From Nitrospirales bacterium (GTDB lineage Bacteria > Nitrospirota > Nitrospiria > Nitrospirales > UBA8639): a stretch of DNA of 64,000 nt. The notes under the pieces were generated by a model, which saw nothing but the letters and a program-made list of their open reading frames with translations, was not told the DNA's origin and did not search any database. The stretch is from assembly GCA_029261355.1 (NCBI GenBank), contig JAJDBM010000017.1:81736-145735 (forward strand), in the 5' to 3' direction. Of this stretch, positions 43,869 to 52,790 are shown piece after piece. Positions within the stretch are counted from its first letter, which is position 1, and each line of letters begins with the position of its first letter. Made by a program: the position numbers and the translations under genes.

Positions 43869-44732
43869 ATGCCGAATATCGGATACCTGAATGGTCAGTT
43901 TATGCCTTTGGAGCAGGTTCAGGTTTCGGTTGAAGACCGTGGCTATCAGTTTGGGGACGGAGTCTATGAGGTCATTCGAACCTATCGAGGCCATCCCTTC
44001 GGTCTGGAAGAACATGTCGCTCGTTTAGAACGAAGTGCTCGTGAACTCCACATACCTCTTTCATTGAGTAAGCAGGAGTGGTTCTCGGCGATCCTCAAAG
44101 GGATACAGCAAAGTGGGTATGAAAGCGCCAAGGTGTATATTCAGATTACGCGAGGAACGGCTCCTCGTAATCACCAATTTTCTTCTTCTCTTACTCCCAC
44201 CATTTTAATAACCATCCGAGAGATGCCAGAATTTGACATGGCCTCTTACGTGCGTGGGGTTCAAGTGATCACTGTTCCTGACATCCGTTGGGGCAGATGT
44301 GATATCAAAAGTCTCAATCTACTCCCAAATGTTTTAGCGAAGCAGCAAGCCGCAGAAGCCGGAGCTTTTGAGGCGATTTTTGTTCGAGATGGGTTTGTGA
44401 CGGAAGGGGCGTCAAGTAATGTGATGATCGTGAATGAGAATATGGTCAGTTCTCCAGAATTGAATCACCAGGTGCTGGCAGGAGTGACGTTGCAATTTGT
44501 CATGAGAATTGCCCGTGCCAATGGGTACGACGTTCACGAAAGGTCTTTTCACGTTGAAGAACTCGCTACTGCAGATGAGGTATTTTTGGTGGGAACGACG
44601 ATTGAAGTGCTCCCCGTTACTCAAGTGAATCACTCTAAAGTTGGGCTAGGCCTGCCAGGCCCTGTCGCAGGTTCTTTCATGACGTCTTTTTCTGCGGCCA
44701 TTGAAGAAATGGGGCCTCTTGGCCTCAAATAA
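43869..44732 (+). CDS. D-amino-acid aminotransferase (class IV PLP enzyme)
   Basis: 287 residues. Starts YLNGQFMPLEQVQVSVEDRG, has the Dat-type stretch RGTAPRNH, the PLP lysine in CDIKSLNLLPN and the EGASSNVMIV loop. It matches D-alanine transaminase more than branched-chain enzymes, so a role in D-glutamate/D-alanine supply is likely. AGGGGGG precedes the ATG. Confidence 0.86.
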   Translation: MPNIGYLNGQFMPLEQVQVSVEDRGYQFGDGVYEVIRTYRGHPFGLEEHVARLERSARELHIPLSLSKQEWFSAILKGIQQSGYESAKVYIQITRGTAPRNHQFSSSLTPTILITIREMPEFDMASYVRGVQVITVPDIRWGRCDIKSLNLLPNVLAKQQAAEAGAFEAIFVRDGFVTEGASSNVMIVNENMVSSPELNHQVLAGVTLQFVMRIARANGYDVHERSFHVEELATADEVFLVGTTIEVLPVTQVNHSKVGLGLPGPVAGSFMTSFSAAIEEMGPLGLK

Positions 44733-44833
44733 TTCTCTATTTTACATCAATGAAATCGCATGATCGATGTGTCGAAGGTCCCGCTGAAACCTGATCAGCT
44801 GGACTTGACTATCAGTCGATCATTTAAGTACCT

Positions 44834-44862
44834 TTGCAGGTTCTAGAATACTGTTGTATTGT
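44834..44862 (+). promoter_or_regulatory. Candidate promoter of the multicopper oxidase gene
   Basis: TTGCAG at 44834-44839, 17-base spacer, TATTGT at 44857-44862, about 75 bases before the start codon. A moderate match to a sigma-70 site. Confidence 0.3.
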
Positions 44863-44938
44863 TGAATAGTTTCATGAGAATTTTAGGAAGTTAAAGTTAA
44901 AAGTGTTGAATTTCTTTTCCTTGCAAGGAGGCCGGTCC

Positions 44939-47900
44939 ATGTTTTATCAGAAGTTTTCAATGAATCCATCACGAAAATGGCTTGGTGTACTCGCCGCTGC
45001 CATGATGTTCATGCCGCTTACTTCAGTCGGTGCTGAAGAAGGGAAGTCTTCGCCTATGGTTCACAAAACCGGGATGGCGCATCAAGACTCTCCTGGATGG
45101 GCAGAGAAGTTGAAGGGGCAGACCATTGTGGAGAACTCAGTGGAAGGAAGAGCGGAGCGAGCTGCGTTGGTTGAGCTTCAACACCAACGGTTGATGGAGC
45201 AAATGGAGAAAGAGACAGCAGGCTCTCCAAATACTGGTGCCTTTAATACGATGTCGATGATGCATCAATATGGTGCAGGGAAAGAAAATGGACTCTTAAT
45301 GTCTACCTCCGGAACCGAACCGGTTACCGGTAGTGGCGGGTTGTGCCCAAAAACCGCACAAGTGAAACATTATGATATTTCAGCGATTAATGCTGAAATT
45401 ACACTCAATCAGTGGTTAGATTACTACCCAGGATACATGTATGTCCTGACTGAAAACATTGAAAATGTTCGGAAAGAAGAAGCCAAGAATGCCGAGGCCC
45501 GAGAGGACGAAGGCCACCTTAATCCAGGCGGGGTCAAAAACGGTATTCAGGGCCAATATATTCAGCCATTAGTCATTCGTGGCAATCAAGGTGATTGTGT
45601 CAAGTTTACGCTGAGAAATAAACTTGAGTTTGGAGAAGACGTCAGTCTTCATATCAATGGATCGGATATGGTGATGAGCAGCACTGGCCGTCCAGCAACT
45701 ACGACCAATCCAGATGCCGTGGCTGCAGGACCTGATGAGGATGCAGAGGAAGGAACTGAAGGCGAGTCCATTGAAATGGAATGGTATATTCATCCAGATT
45801 CTCAAGAAGGTGCGAAGCAGTTCCATAGTTACAGCAATGACCGCGAATTAACCGTTTTGGGAATGATGGGAGTGTTTATCGTGGAGCCAGCTGGTTCCAA
45901 GTACTGGGAACCATTGGGAACCGGCCAAGCGACGGAAGCCACGAGTGGTTGGCAGGTCATGATTGATACACCAAATGGCCCAGATTTTCGAGAGTTTATC
46001 TTGATCTACCATGAGGTTGGAGATGAAGCATTCAGACCTGTCAATAAACATGGAGATTTCTTACCACAAAGAGATCCGTTGACTGATGCTTATCGTCCTG
46101 GTGCTCGTGCATTGAATTACCGAAGTGAACCATTTGGTATTAACAATATGCATGTGCAGCATGAGTACTTTGGGTTTGAAGACGAATCGATGGCATACAG
46201 CAGTTATACATTTGGAGATGCGAGTCCAACAATTCCTCGAAGCTACTTGGGTGATCCTGCAAAGTTTAGGATTGTTCATGGTGGCTCAGAAGTATTCCAT
46301 TCCCATCATCCTCACGGTGGGTCTATACGGTGGCAACGAAGCCCACGCGCAACTCAAATGCCAATTTGGAACACTGGACAAACTGGACCAGTAAAATATC
46401 CTGTTATTCGCACAAAGTCAGACCGAGTCGATGTTGAAGTCATTGGGCCATCAGAGGCACTTGATCTTGAAACCGAATGTGGTTCGGGTCTCTGTCAATG
46501 GTTGGCAGGTGATTTCTTGTTCCATTGTCATGTAGCCCACCATTATGTGGCAGGAATGTGGGGATATTGGCGTGTCTACAATACGTTGCAAGTTCCTGGG
46601 ATTCAAAATGATGTCATGGCTCCATTACGTGAATTGCCAGACCGTTTAGATCGAATTCATAAGCCAGTGACGTCAGAAAAACTTGTTGGAACAACAGTCA
46701 GCTGGTTTGGAACAAATTTCAAGATTGTCGGGAGTGGAAAAAGTAATTGGAAATCCGATCCAAGGGTTGTCAACATTAAGGATTGGGTTGAAATGCAGTT
46801 AGTGACTCAGGGCAAACCTGGTCATAAAGATGATCAAGAAGGACAGCTAAAGTCTTATGATGCCACAGTGATCGACTGGGTTTGGGATGGCAGTAAAGCC
46901 ATGAGTGAGAAAGAAGCAAATATTGGCCCAAATCCAAAATACCACCCAGAATGGCAGGGCTATGAACCAGGAAAGCGACGCGGGATTTGGTTTGAGCCAA
47001 AAACTGGGAAAGTGGCATGGCCATGGTTGACCCCGCATTTTGGGAAACGTGTTCCATTTGCCCCTGATCATAACCCAGCGCCATGGTTAGAAATGATTCA
47101 TGTTGATGATGAAGGAAAGAGGACTGTGAATCCAGCTAAGCCTGGTGAGAACGGTCGTTGGAGCCTTTGCCCTGACAGAGCCGGGCATCAAGAGTATGAC
47201 GTTCACTTCATTAAATTGCCAATTGAATTGTCTGCGGCTGAAGGAGATCAAGAAGCTATTGTTGACCCCAATGGGCTGCTCTATGTTCTACATGAAGAAG
47301 AGGAAGCTATTCGCGGGGATAATAATCTGAAGTACCCACTTGTGTTTCGTGCGAATATGTATGATTGCATGGACTGGACGTTAACGAGTGAATGGGAAGA
47401 TGACGATATTACAAATTTCCAATCATCTAAAATTAATACCCATTTTCATTTTGTGCAGTTTGATAATCAAGCATCAGATGGTGTGATTTCAGGTTTTTCA
47501 TATGAACAATCCATGCGACCTTTTACGATGTTTGAAAAGAAAAAGAAAAAGGGGTTGCCGGTTCCGATGAATTCTAAATTCACTAAACCTGGGAAAAAAG
47601 GTGAAAAAACTATCCATTTGACAAATGCTAAACAATATCATGTTGGAACCTTGGTGTTGGTTGGTGCAGATAACGTTAAAGATAAAGAGATCAGACGAAT
47701 TGTTGCGGTGGGTGGTTCTGCAAATGGCTCCGCTTCAGCGGGATCATCAAATAGTTCTGATTATACGGTAAGCCCAGGTGATACATTAGGTAAAATTGCT
47801 GGTTCACATGGAACATCCGTTACTGCCTTAAAAGATATGAATGGGCTGTCTGATAAAAATCTTATTATGGTTGGTCAAAAATTGAAGGTCCCTGGTGGTG

Positions 47901-50074
47901 AAAGCCAAGAAGCTTCAGCGCCCGTTGCAGCTGGTGGGGAGACCCTGACGTTTGATAAGCCACTTGAGAATAATCACCCTGTTGGCGATATCGTTACAGT
48001 AGAGTTTGTTCGTCAACGTTTTTGGGCAGATGCTGACGTTGGATCAGTTTTTTGTCATGACCATGCCTTTGGTGGAACAACATGGCCCCATGGTGCGGTT
48101 TGTACATTCCTCATCGAACCATTTGGTTCGACCTGGCATGACCCGAAAACTGGTAAGCCGATTCGATCAGGTCCAGTTGCTGATATTCACACAATTGAGA
48201 GAGTCGGTCATGATGTTGCCGGGAGTTTCCGGGAATTAACAATTCATGTCATGGATACCGTACCTCATACTGTGAACGTAGTGACCGCGGGTAATCCTCC
48301 TGGGCAGCCAATTGAAGTGGCTCTCGAAGCTGGACGAACCGTGTCGTTTATTATGCCACCAAGTGAAAAGATTAAAATGACTCCGATGCCATTCCTGAAT
48401 GGTGGAACACATACAACTGGGGGAGCATTTAATTTCCGTGCTGAACCTTTTGCTCAGCGTTTAGCGAATAACCCTGAAACATCGCAGATTTTCAGCAGTA
48501 CCGTACATGGAGCGCCAAGCACTCCTATGGTTCGTGCGTATTTAGGAGATGCGATTGTATTCCGGTTGGTTGATGTGACGATGAATGAAAGTAATGTGTT
48601 TTCGGTTTCAGGTCATACCTTCTGGACCGAACGTTATGCGCAAGAAGCTAATAGGAAAAACTCCATTCACATCGGTATAGCTGAACGCTATGACTTGGTA
48701 GTCGCAGAGGCGGGTGGCCCTCGACATTTGCCGGGTGACTATATGTACTTCAATGGTCGGAGTTCTAAGTTTTCTGAAGGTTCATGGGGACTTATTCGGG
48801 TGTTAGAGAAGCCAGTTGCTGACCTCCAACTTCTTCCGAATAAAGCTTATGGAAAAGAGGGTATTCCCTCACCGCTTCCAGTATGTCCTAAAGATGCCCC
48901 AGTGAAGTCATTTAATGTGGCTGCGATTGACTTCCCATCAATGAGCTTCAATCCAAACATTGAAGAAGCTATTGAGGTAGACTTTGAACGAAAAATAGAA
49001 ATTCAAAATCCTGATGCTAAAATCTATGTCCTAGAAGAAGAAGTGAATAAAGTATCAGGCGATTATCATCCAATGCCGCTCACCATACGTGCAAATTTAG
49101 GTGATTGTATAAAGGTCAACCTCACGAACAAGATGAAGGAAAGCCGAGCATCGTTCTCTGCATTTGGCTTGGCGTTTGATCCAAAAGATTCTCAGGGTCT
49201 GAATTTAGGTGATAATCCAGGAGATCAAACCATAGCCCCAGGCGAGAAGCGTACGTATACCTATTACGCCGATCCTTTCATTGGAGAGACACAGTCTTTA
49301 GTGTGGGACTTTGGTAATGTAGCCATGAATCCACGAAATGGTTTATTTGGCGCAGTCATTATCGGTCCTAAGGGGTCGCAATACAGAGATCCTCTAACTG
49401 GGGCTGATGTGTCATTGAAAAATTCTTGGCAGGCGGATGTGTTAGTTGATCATACGATCCCAGGTAATGAAAAGCGTGAAAATTACCGTGATGTAGCATT
49501 GTTCTTTCAAGATGAAGATAACATCATTGGAACAAGTTTCATGCCTTACGTACAAAATGTGGCAGGTTTAGTGGGTATCAATTACCGAAGCGAGCCCTAT
49601 CCTTACCGTGAAGAGCAAGGATGTTCATTGGGACGGATGTTCCAACCTTGCGAAGTGGATGATCCAAAAGATCCTGCAACACCGACAATTGTGTCTCATG
49701 CTGGTGACCCTGTGAGAATCCATGTATTTGGTGCTAGTAGTGAACAAAATGGGATGTTTACACTTGAGAAACATGAATGGCCCATTGAACCGTTCCTTCC
49801 AGGTGCGGATATGATCAGCACAGTTGAATTTGCTGGATCTGAAACGATTGATGCTTTTGTCCCATCAGCTGGTGGTGTTTATGCACTTGCCGGTGACTAT
49901 ATTTATGGTAATGCCAGGCTTCCATATTCCCAGTCTGGACAATGGGGTTATTTCAGGGTCTTGCCTAAAGGTGACCAGAGTATTCAGTCATTAAGTGGTG
50001 GGCAACCTGGTATTCAAGAGGCTCAAGCGAACCCATCTGAAGACGCTGATATCATGCCTGTTGCTTTCAAGTAG
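44939..50074 (+). CDS. Giant exported multicopper oxidase with permuted copper loops and an inserted LysM domain
   Basis: 1711 residues from ATG 44939, chosen for AAGGAGG seven bases upstream; a TTG at 44903 is also in frame. A signal peptide (about 1-30, cleaved near SVGAEE) sends it out of the cytoplasm. Multiple cupredoxin units follow. The one complete copper set is L3 HSHHPH (residues 454-459), L4 HCHVAHHYVAGM (529-540), L1 HFH (835-837) and L2 HDH (1040-1042), so type 1 and trinuclear sites are predicted. A LysM domain (about 942-987) sits between L1 and L2. The C-terminal third (about 1300-1711) has cupredoxin-like repeats with no ligands. Manganese or another metal, or an organic donor, may be the substrate; this is not determined. 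A strong terminator follows. Confidence 0.88.
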   Translation: MFYQKFSMNPSRKWLGVLAAAMMFMPLTSVGAEEGKSSPMVHKTGMAHQDSPGWAEKLKGQTIVENSVEGRAERAALVELQHQRLMEQMEKETAGSPNTGAFNTMSMMHQYGAGKENGLLMSTSGTEPVTGSGGLCPKTAQVKHYDISAINAEITLNQWLDYYPGYMYVLTENIENVRKEEAKNAEAREDEGHLNPGGVKNGIQGQYIQPLVIRGNQGDCVKFTLRNKLEFGEDVSLHINGSDMVMSSTGRPATTTNPDAVAAGPDEDAEEGTEGESIEMEWYIHPDSQEGAKQFHSYSNDRELTVLGMMGVFIVEPAGSKYWEPLGTGQATEATSGWQVMIDTPNGPDFREFILIYHEVGDEAFRPVNKHGDFLPQRDPLTDAYRPGARALNYRSEPFGINNMHVQHEYFGFEDESMAYSSYTFGDASPTIPRSYLGDPAKFRIVHGGSEVFHSHHPHGGSIRWQRSPRATQMPIWNTGQTGPVKYPVIRTKSDRVDVEVIGPSEALDLETECGSGLCQWLAGDFLFHCHVAHHYVAGMWGYWRVYNTLQVPGIQNDVMAPLRELPDRLDRIHKPVTSEKLVGTTVSWFGTNFKIVGSGKSNWKSDPRVVNIKDWVEMQLVTQGKPGHKDDQEGQLKSYDATVIDWVWDGSKAMSEKEANIGPNPKYHPEWQGYEPGKRRGIWFEPKTGKVAWPWLTPHFGKRVPFAPDHNPAPWLEMIHVDDEGKRTVNPAKPGENGRWSLCPDRAGHQEYDVHFIKLPIELSAAEGDQEAIVDPNGLLYVLHEEEEAIRGDNNLKYPLVFRANMYDCMDWTLTSEWEDDDITNFQSSKINTHFHFVQFDNQASDGVISGFSYEQSMRPFTMFEKKKKKGLPVPMNSKFTKPGKKGEKTIHLTNAKQYHVGTLVLVGADNVKDKEIRRIVAVGGSANGSASAGSSNSSDYTVSPGDTLGKIAGSHGTSVTALKDMNGLSDKNLIMVGQKLKVPGGESQEASAPVAAGGETLTFDKPLENNHPVGDIVTVEFVRQRFWADADVGSVFCHDHAFGGTTWPHGAVCTFLIEPFGSTWHDPKTGKPIRSGPVADIHTIERVGHDVAGSFRELTIHVMDTVPHTVNVVTAGNPPGQPIEVALEAGRTVSFIMPPSEKIKMTPMPFLNGGTHTTGGAFNFRAEPFAQRLANNPETSQIFSSTVHGAPSTPMVRAYLGDAIVFRLVDVTMNESNVFSVSGHTFWTERYAQEANRKNSIHIGIAERYDLVVAEAGGPRHLPGDYMYFNGRSSKFSEGSWGLIRVLEKPVADLQLLPNKAYGKEGIPSPLPVCPKDAPVKSFNVAAIDFPSMSFNPNIEEAIEVDFERKIEIQNPDAKIYVLEEEVNKVSGDYHPMPLTIRANLGDCIKVNLTNKMKESRASFSAFGLAFDPKDSQGLNLGDNPGDQTIAPGEKRTYTYYADPFIGETQSLVWDFGNVAMNPRNGLFGAVIIGPKGSQYRDPLTGADVSLKNSWQADVLVDHTIPGNEKRENYRDVALFFQDEDNIIGTSFMPYVQNVAGLVGINYRSEPYPYREEQGCSLGRMFQPCEVDDPKDPATPTIVSHAGDPVRIHVFGASSEQNGMFTLEKHEWPIEPFLPGADMISTVEFAGSETIDAFVPSAGGVYALAGDYIYGNARLPYSQSGQWGYFRVLPKGDQSIQSLSGGQPGIQEAQANPSEDADIMPVAFK
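47762..47899 (+). other. LysM domain nested inside the multicopper oxidase
   Basis: Encodes YTVSPGDTLGKIAGSHG, then TALKDMNGL and LIMVGQKLKVP, a canonical LysM. It is flanked by a Ser/Gly-rich linker (SANGSASAGSSNSS) and a linker EASAPVAAGG. The flanks resemble two halves of one small beta domain (TIHLTNAKQYHVGTLVLVG before; ETLTFDKPLENNHPVGDIV after), so the LysM seems to be inserted into an insertion. LysM binds peptidoglycan and could tether the enzyme to the wall. Confidence 0.85.
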
Positions 50075-50106
50075 CATGTAAGGCTGATTATTTAGTGGCA
50101 GTAATG

Positions 50107-50140
50107 ACGGGGAAGCCGGAGTTCGGCTTCCCCGTTTTTT
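50107..50140 (+). terminator. Rho-independent terminator after the multicopper oxidase
   Basis: 12-bp perfect stem ACGGGGAAGCCG / CGGCTTCCCCGT with loop GAGTT and a T6 tail, 33 bases past the stop. Confidence 0.93.
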
Positions 50141-50241
50141 ATGTGGTACATTTATATGTAGCAGTTTATGTCTAATTGAATTTTTTGATGTCTTCGTTCT
50201 TTAGTCCAGGTATTGGTAGGAAACGTAGAGGAGGAATCGAG

Positions 50242-51162
50242 ATGAGGTTGTGGAAAGTTTTGGTTGGTGTTTGTGTATTGATAGGCTTTGCGGACTCCTT
50301 TGTTTTGGCCTATACAGAAATTCCCGTAGAGCAGGGAGGAACGATTCGAGGGAAAGTGACATTAACTGGCGAAACACCTAGGCCGATGGCTTTCAATCTC
50401 GTTACCATTCCGGATGCAGTGTATTGTGGGCGAATTTCAACGGGTACTGGCTGGAGAATTGTGGAGGACTTTCTTATTGCCCCAGATGGAGCGCTCAAGG
50501 ATGCCGTCATCATGCTCAAGGGTATACAAAAGGGAAAGCCCTTTAAGACAGAGAAAGTTCGAGTTGAGGCCATCGATTGCGATTTTCTTCCATTCGTGAA
50601 TGTGATGAAAAAACAAGATGAGCTTACCGTGGTGAATATGGATCCGATTGAACATGATATTCAAGGGTATGAAACAGCGAGGAAGCGAGGTGCACGTGTT
50701 TTATTTAATCGCCCCCTTCCTATGAATCCGTTTCATAAGGTCCTTGGTATGATGAATAGTCATAAGCACATGGCAGGAAAGCCCATGGTAGAAAATGTTC
50801 ACTTAAGAAAAGGACGAAATATTTTTGTTATGCAATGCGGGTTTCACCCCTACATGTTTTCATGGGGGTTAATTGTTGAGAATCCGTACTATGCTATTAC
50901 TCCAGAATCTGGAGAGTTTGAAATTTCAGATGTACCTCCTGGAGACTATACATTGACTGTTTGGCATGCAGGAATGAAAAAGTATCTTGAAAAGAATATT
51001 AGTGTGAAGCCACATGGGGCAGAGGTAGTTAACTTTGAATACCAAACCGTTTCTGGGAAACGACGGAGTGTTCATGAGATGCACGATAACCCTCGCTTTG
51101 GTTTAGAACTTTTAGATGAAGGAGAAGAGATTATTCCTTCTCTTCGTCTTCAGATACCGTAA
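50242..51162 (+). CDS. Exported amicyanin-like cupredoxin with carboxypeptidase-regulatory-like domain (copy 1)
   Basis: 306 residues from ATG 50242 (AGAGGAGG upstream). A signal peptide ends near VLAYTE. A first segment has YCGRISTGTGW and later MDPIEHDIQGYET, where the His is a candidate type 1 ligand. Then VMQCGFHPYMFSW gives C-x2-H-x2-M, the spacing of amicyanin. A C-terminal beta-sandwich (EFEISDVPPGDYTLTVWH) follows. So it is probably a blue-copper electron carrier with an extra binding domain. Seven bases separate it from a close paralogue. Confidence 0.78.
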   Translation: MRLWKVLVGVCVLIGFADSFVLAYTEIPVEQGGTIRGKVTLTGETPRPMAFNLVTIPDAVYCGRISTGTGWRIVEDFLIAPDGALKDAVIMLKGIQKGKPFKTEKVRVEAIDCDFLPFVNVMKKQDELTVVNMDPIEHDIQGYETARKRGARVLFNRPLPMNPFHKVLGMMNSHKHMAGKPMVENVHLRKGRNIFVMQCGFHPYMFSWGLIVENPYYAITPESGEFEISDVPPGDYTLTVWHAGMKKYLEKNISVKPHGAEVVNFEYQTVSGKRRSVHEMHDNPRFGLELLDEGEEIIPSLRLQIP

Positions 51163-51169
51163 GGATTTC

Positions 51170-52108
51170 ATGCGAATGAAAATATGTATCAGTCTTACGG
51201 TGTTTCTGTTTGTCTACTCTTCTTTCTCTCTGGGTAGTTCCGTCGACCTTATTCATGCCTATGAAGTGACTGAGGTGACAAATGCAGGGTCATTGGAGGG
51301 GGTGGTGATGTTACTAGGTCCACCTCCTGAACCAAAGGCGTATAATTTAGTGACATTTCCTGACCCAGAATACTGTGGAAGGATTTCAACAGGGAATGGG
51401 TGGCGATTGCTGAGAGATTTTCTTGTGAATGATCAACGGCAGGTTCAAGATGTTGTGGTATTTTTTGAAAAGATTCAGGCCGGGAAACCATTTTCTTTGT
51501 CCGTTCCTCGTATTTCAGCTCAGGATTGCCAGTTCCGCCCATTTACTACCATTATACGGAGTGGGCATGGAGTTGAGGTGATTAATATGGATCCCGTTAT
51601 GCATGATATTCAAGCGTACGAAACGTCAAAACGACAAGGTGCGAGAGTATTATTTAACTCTCCATTGCCGTTTAATCGACTCCACCATCGTGGTGATATG
51701 CATGCCTCCCACTCTCACAGCCCAAGCGAGTCGCTCGTTCGACAATTTAGCTTAAGCAAGGGACGTAAGACCTTTGTCATGCAATGTGGGTTTCATGCCT
51801 TTATGGAGAGTTGGGCTATTGCTGTAGAGAATCCATATTATGCCTTCACGGATTCCAATGGTAGGTTTTTAATAGATCAGATCCCTCCAGGCACCTACCG
51901 TGTTCATGCATGGCACCCGAGTATTAGGGAGGTAATTGCTCAAACTATTACCATCAACTCTGAGGAACGAGCCTTACTCACGTTTAGACTTCCCGCTCCT
52001 AGTAAACGACGGACCGCGCATAAATTGCGCACACCTTCGCGTTTTACTCCTGCAGCACTTGGTCGTCCTATCAATATTCAGCCGTTGCTTGAACGCCAAG
52101 TCCCATGA
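51170..52108 (+). CDS. Exported amicyanin-like cupredoxin with carboxypeptidase-regulatory-like domain (copy 2)
   Basis: 312 residues from ATG 51170, with TAAGG upstream. Same layout as copy 1: signal peptide, EYCGRISTGNGW, MDPVMHDIQAYET (candidate His ligand), VMQCGFHAFMESW (C-x2-H-x2-M), then a C-terminal domain (RFLIDQIPPGTYRVHAWH). A His-rich insert (HHRGDMHASHSHS) lies between the ligand segments. Its stop overlaps the next gene (ATGA), so copies 1 and 2 and the LolA-like gene form one operon. Confidence 0.78.
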   Translation: MRMKICISLTVFLFVYSSFSLGSSVDLIHAYEVTEVTNAGSLEGVVMLLGPPPEPKAYNLVTFPDPEYCGRISTGNGWRLLRDFLVNDQRQVQDVVVFFEKIQAGKPFSLSVPRISAQDCQFRPFTTIIRSGHGVEVINMDPVMHDIQAYETSKRQGARVLFNSPLPFNRLHHRGDMHASHSHSPSESLVRQFSLSKGRKTFVMQCGFHAFMESWAIAVENPYYAFTDSNGRFLIDQIPPGTYRVHAWHPSIREVIAQTITINSEERALLTFRLPAPSKRRTAHKLRTPSRFTPAALGRPINIQPLLERQVP

Positions 52109-52770
52109 GATGGGTCGAAACTTGGGGATCCACAAAATGGGTACCTTGCATCGTCTTCTTTTACCTAGTTTCGGGGTATGATGCCTCGCTGGTTTCGGCT
52201 TCGGATCACGCCTGCCCTGATGACTGTATCGTTCAACCCCAGTCTTCTGTGGAGTTTTCGGCTCGGCTGACTTGGCGGAAGGACGGGAAAACTTCTAAAT
52301 CTCAGTTATTTGTGAAGGGTGATCGTTATCGCATTGAACATTTAGGGGGTGTAAAAACAGATCTTGGTTTTGCGAGCATGACGATTGTTCGCTTAGATAA
52401 AGGTAGGGTGTGGTATGTTTATTCGCAGCGACGATTAGTTTTGAGTGTCCCGGCAACGCAGGAAGACTTTCCACCATTTTCTGTAAAAGTGAAGGGGGAG
52501 GTGTCGCGTACCTTAATTGGGGATGCTATTGCTGGTAAGCGTCCGGCCCAGTTATATGAAATCGAAGTTCTGACAAAGTCAGGTGGGCATGAGAAATACT
52601 ATGAATGGGTAGATACTGAGCAGCATGTGTTATTGAAACTGTTGAGTCAGGAACGTGACTGGTGGGTAGAATATGAACATGTTGTCGTTTCGCCACAGCC
52701 TGACTATTTCTTTGAAGCTCCCCTTGGCTATCGGAAGGTTGAAGCACAGGTAGTCCATCCAGAAAAATGA
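52105..52770 (+). CDS. LolA-like/DUF4412-type outer-membrane-associated protein
   Basis: 221 residues with a signal peptide (TKWVPCIVFFYLVSGYDASLV). The mature part fits a half-barrel lipid-binding fold (FSARLTWRKDGKTSKSQLFV, YRIEHLGGVKTD, RVWYVYSQRRLVLSVP, GKRPAQLYEIEV). It has two nearby cysteines (CPDDC) at its start. It overlaps the second cupredoxin gene. A role carrying a lipid or stabilising an outer-membrane complex is a guess. Confidence 0.6.
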   Translation: MRWVETWGSTKWVPCIVFFYLVSGYDASLVSASDHACPDDCIVQPQSSVEFSARLTWRKDGKTSKSQLFVKGDRYRIEHLGGVKTDLGFASMTIVRLDKGRVWYVYSQRRLVLSVPATQEDFPPFSVKVKGEVSRTLIGDAIAGKRPAQLYEIEVLTKSGGHEKYYEWVDTEQHVLLKLLSQERDWWVEYEHVVVSPQPDYFFEAPLGYRKVEAQVVHPEK

Positions 52771-52790
52771 TAGATTGTAAGGATGAATGA

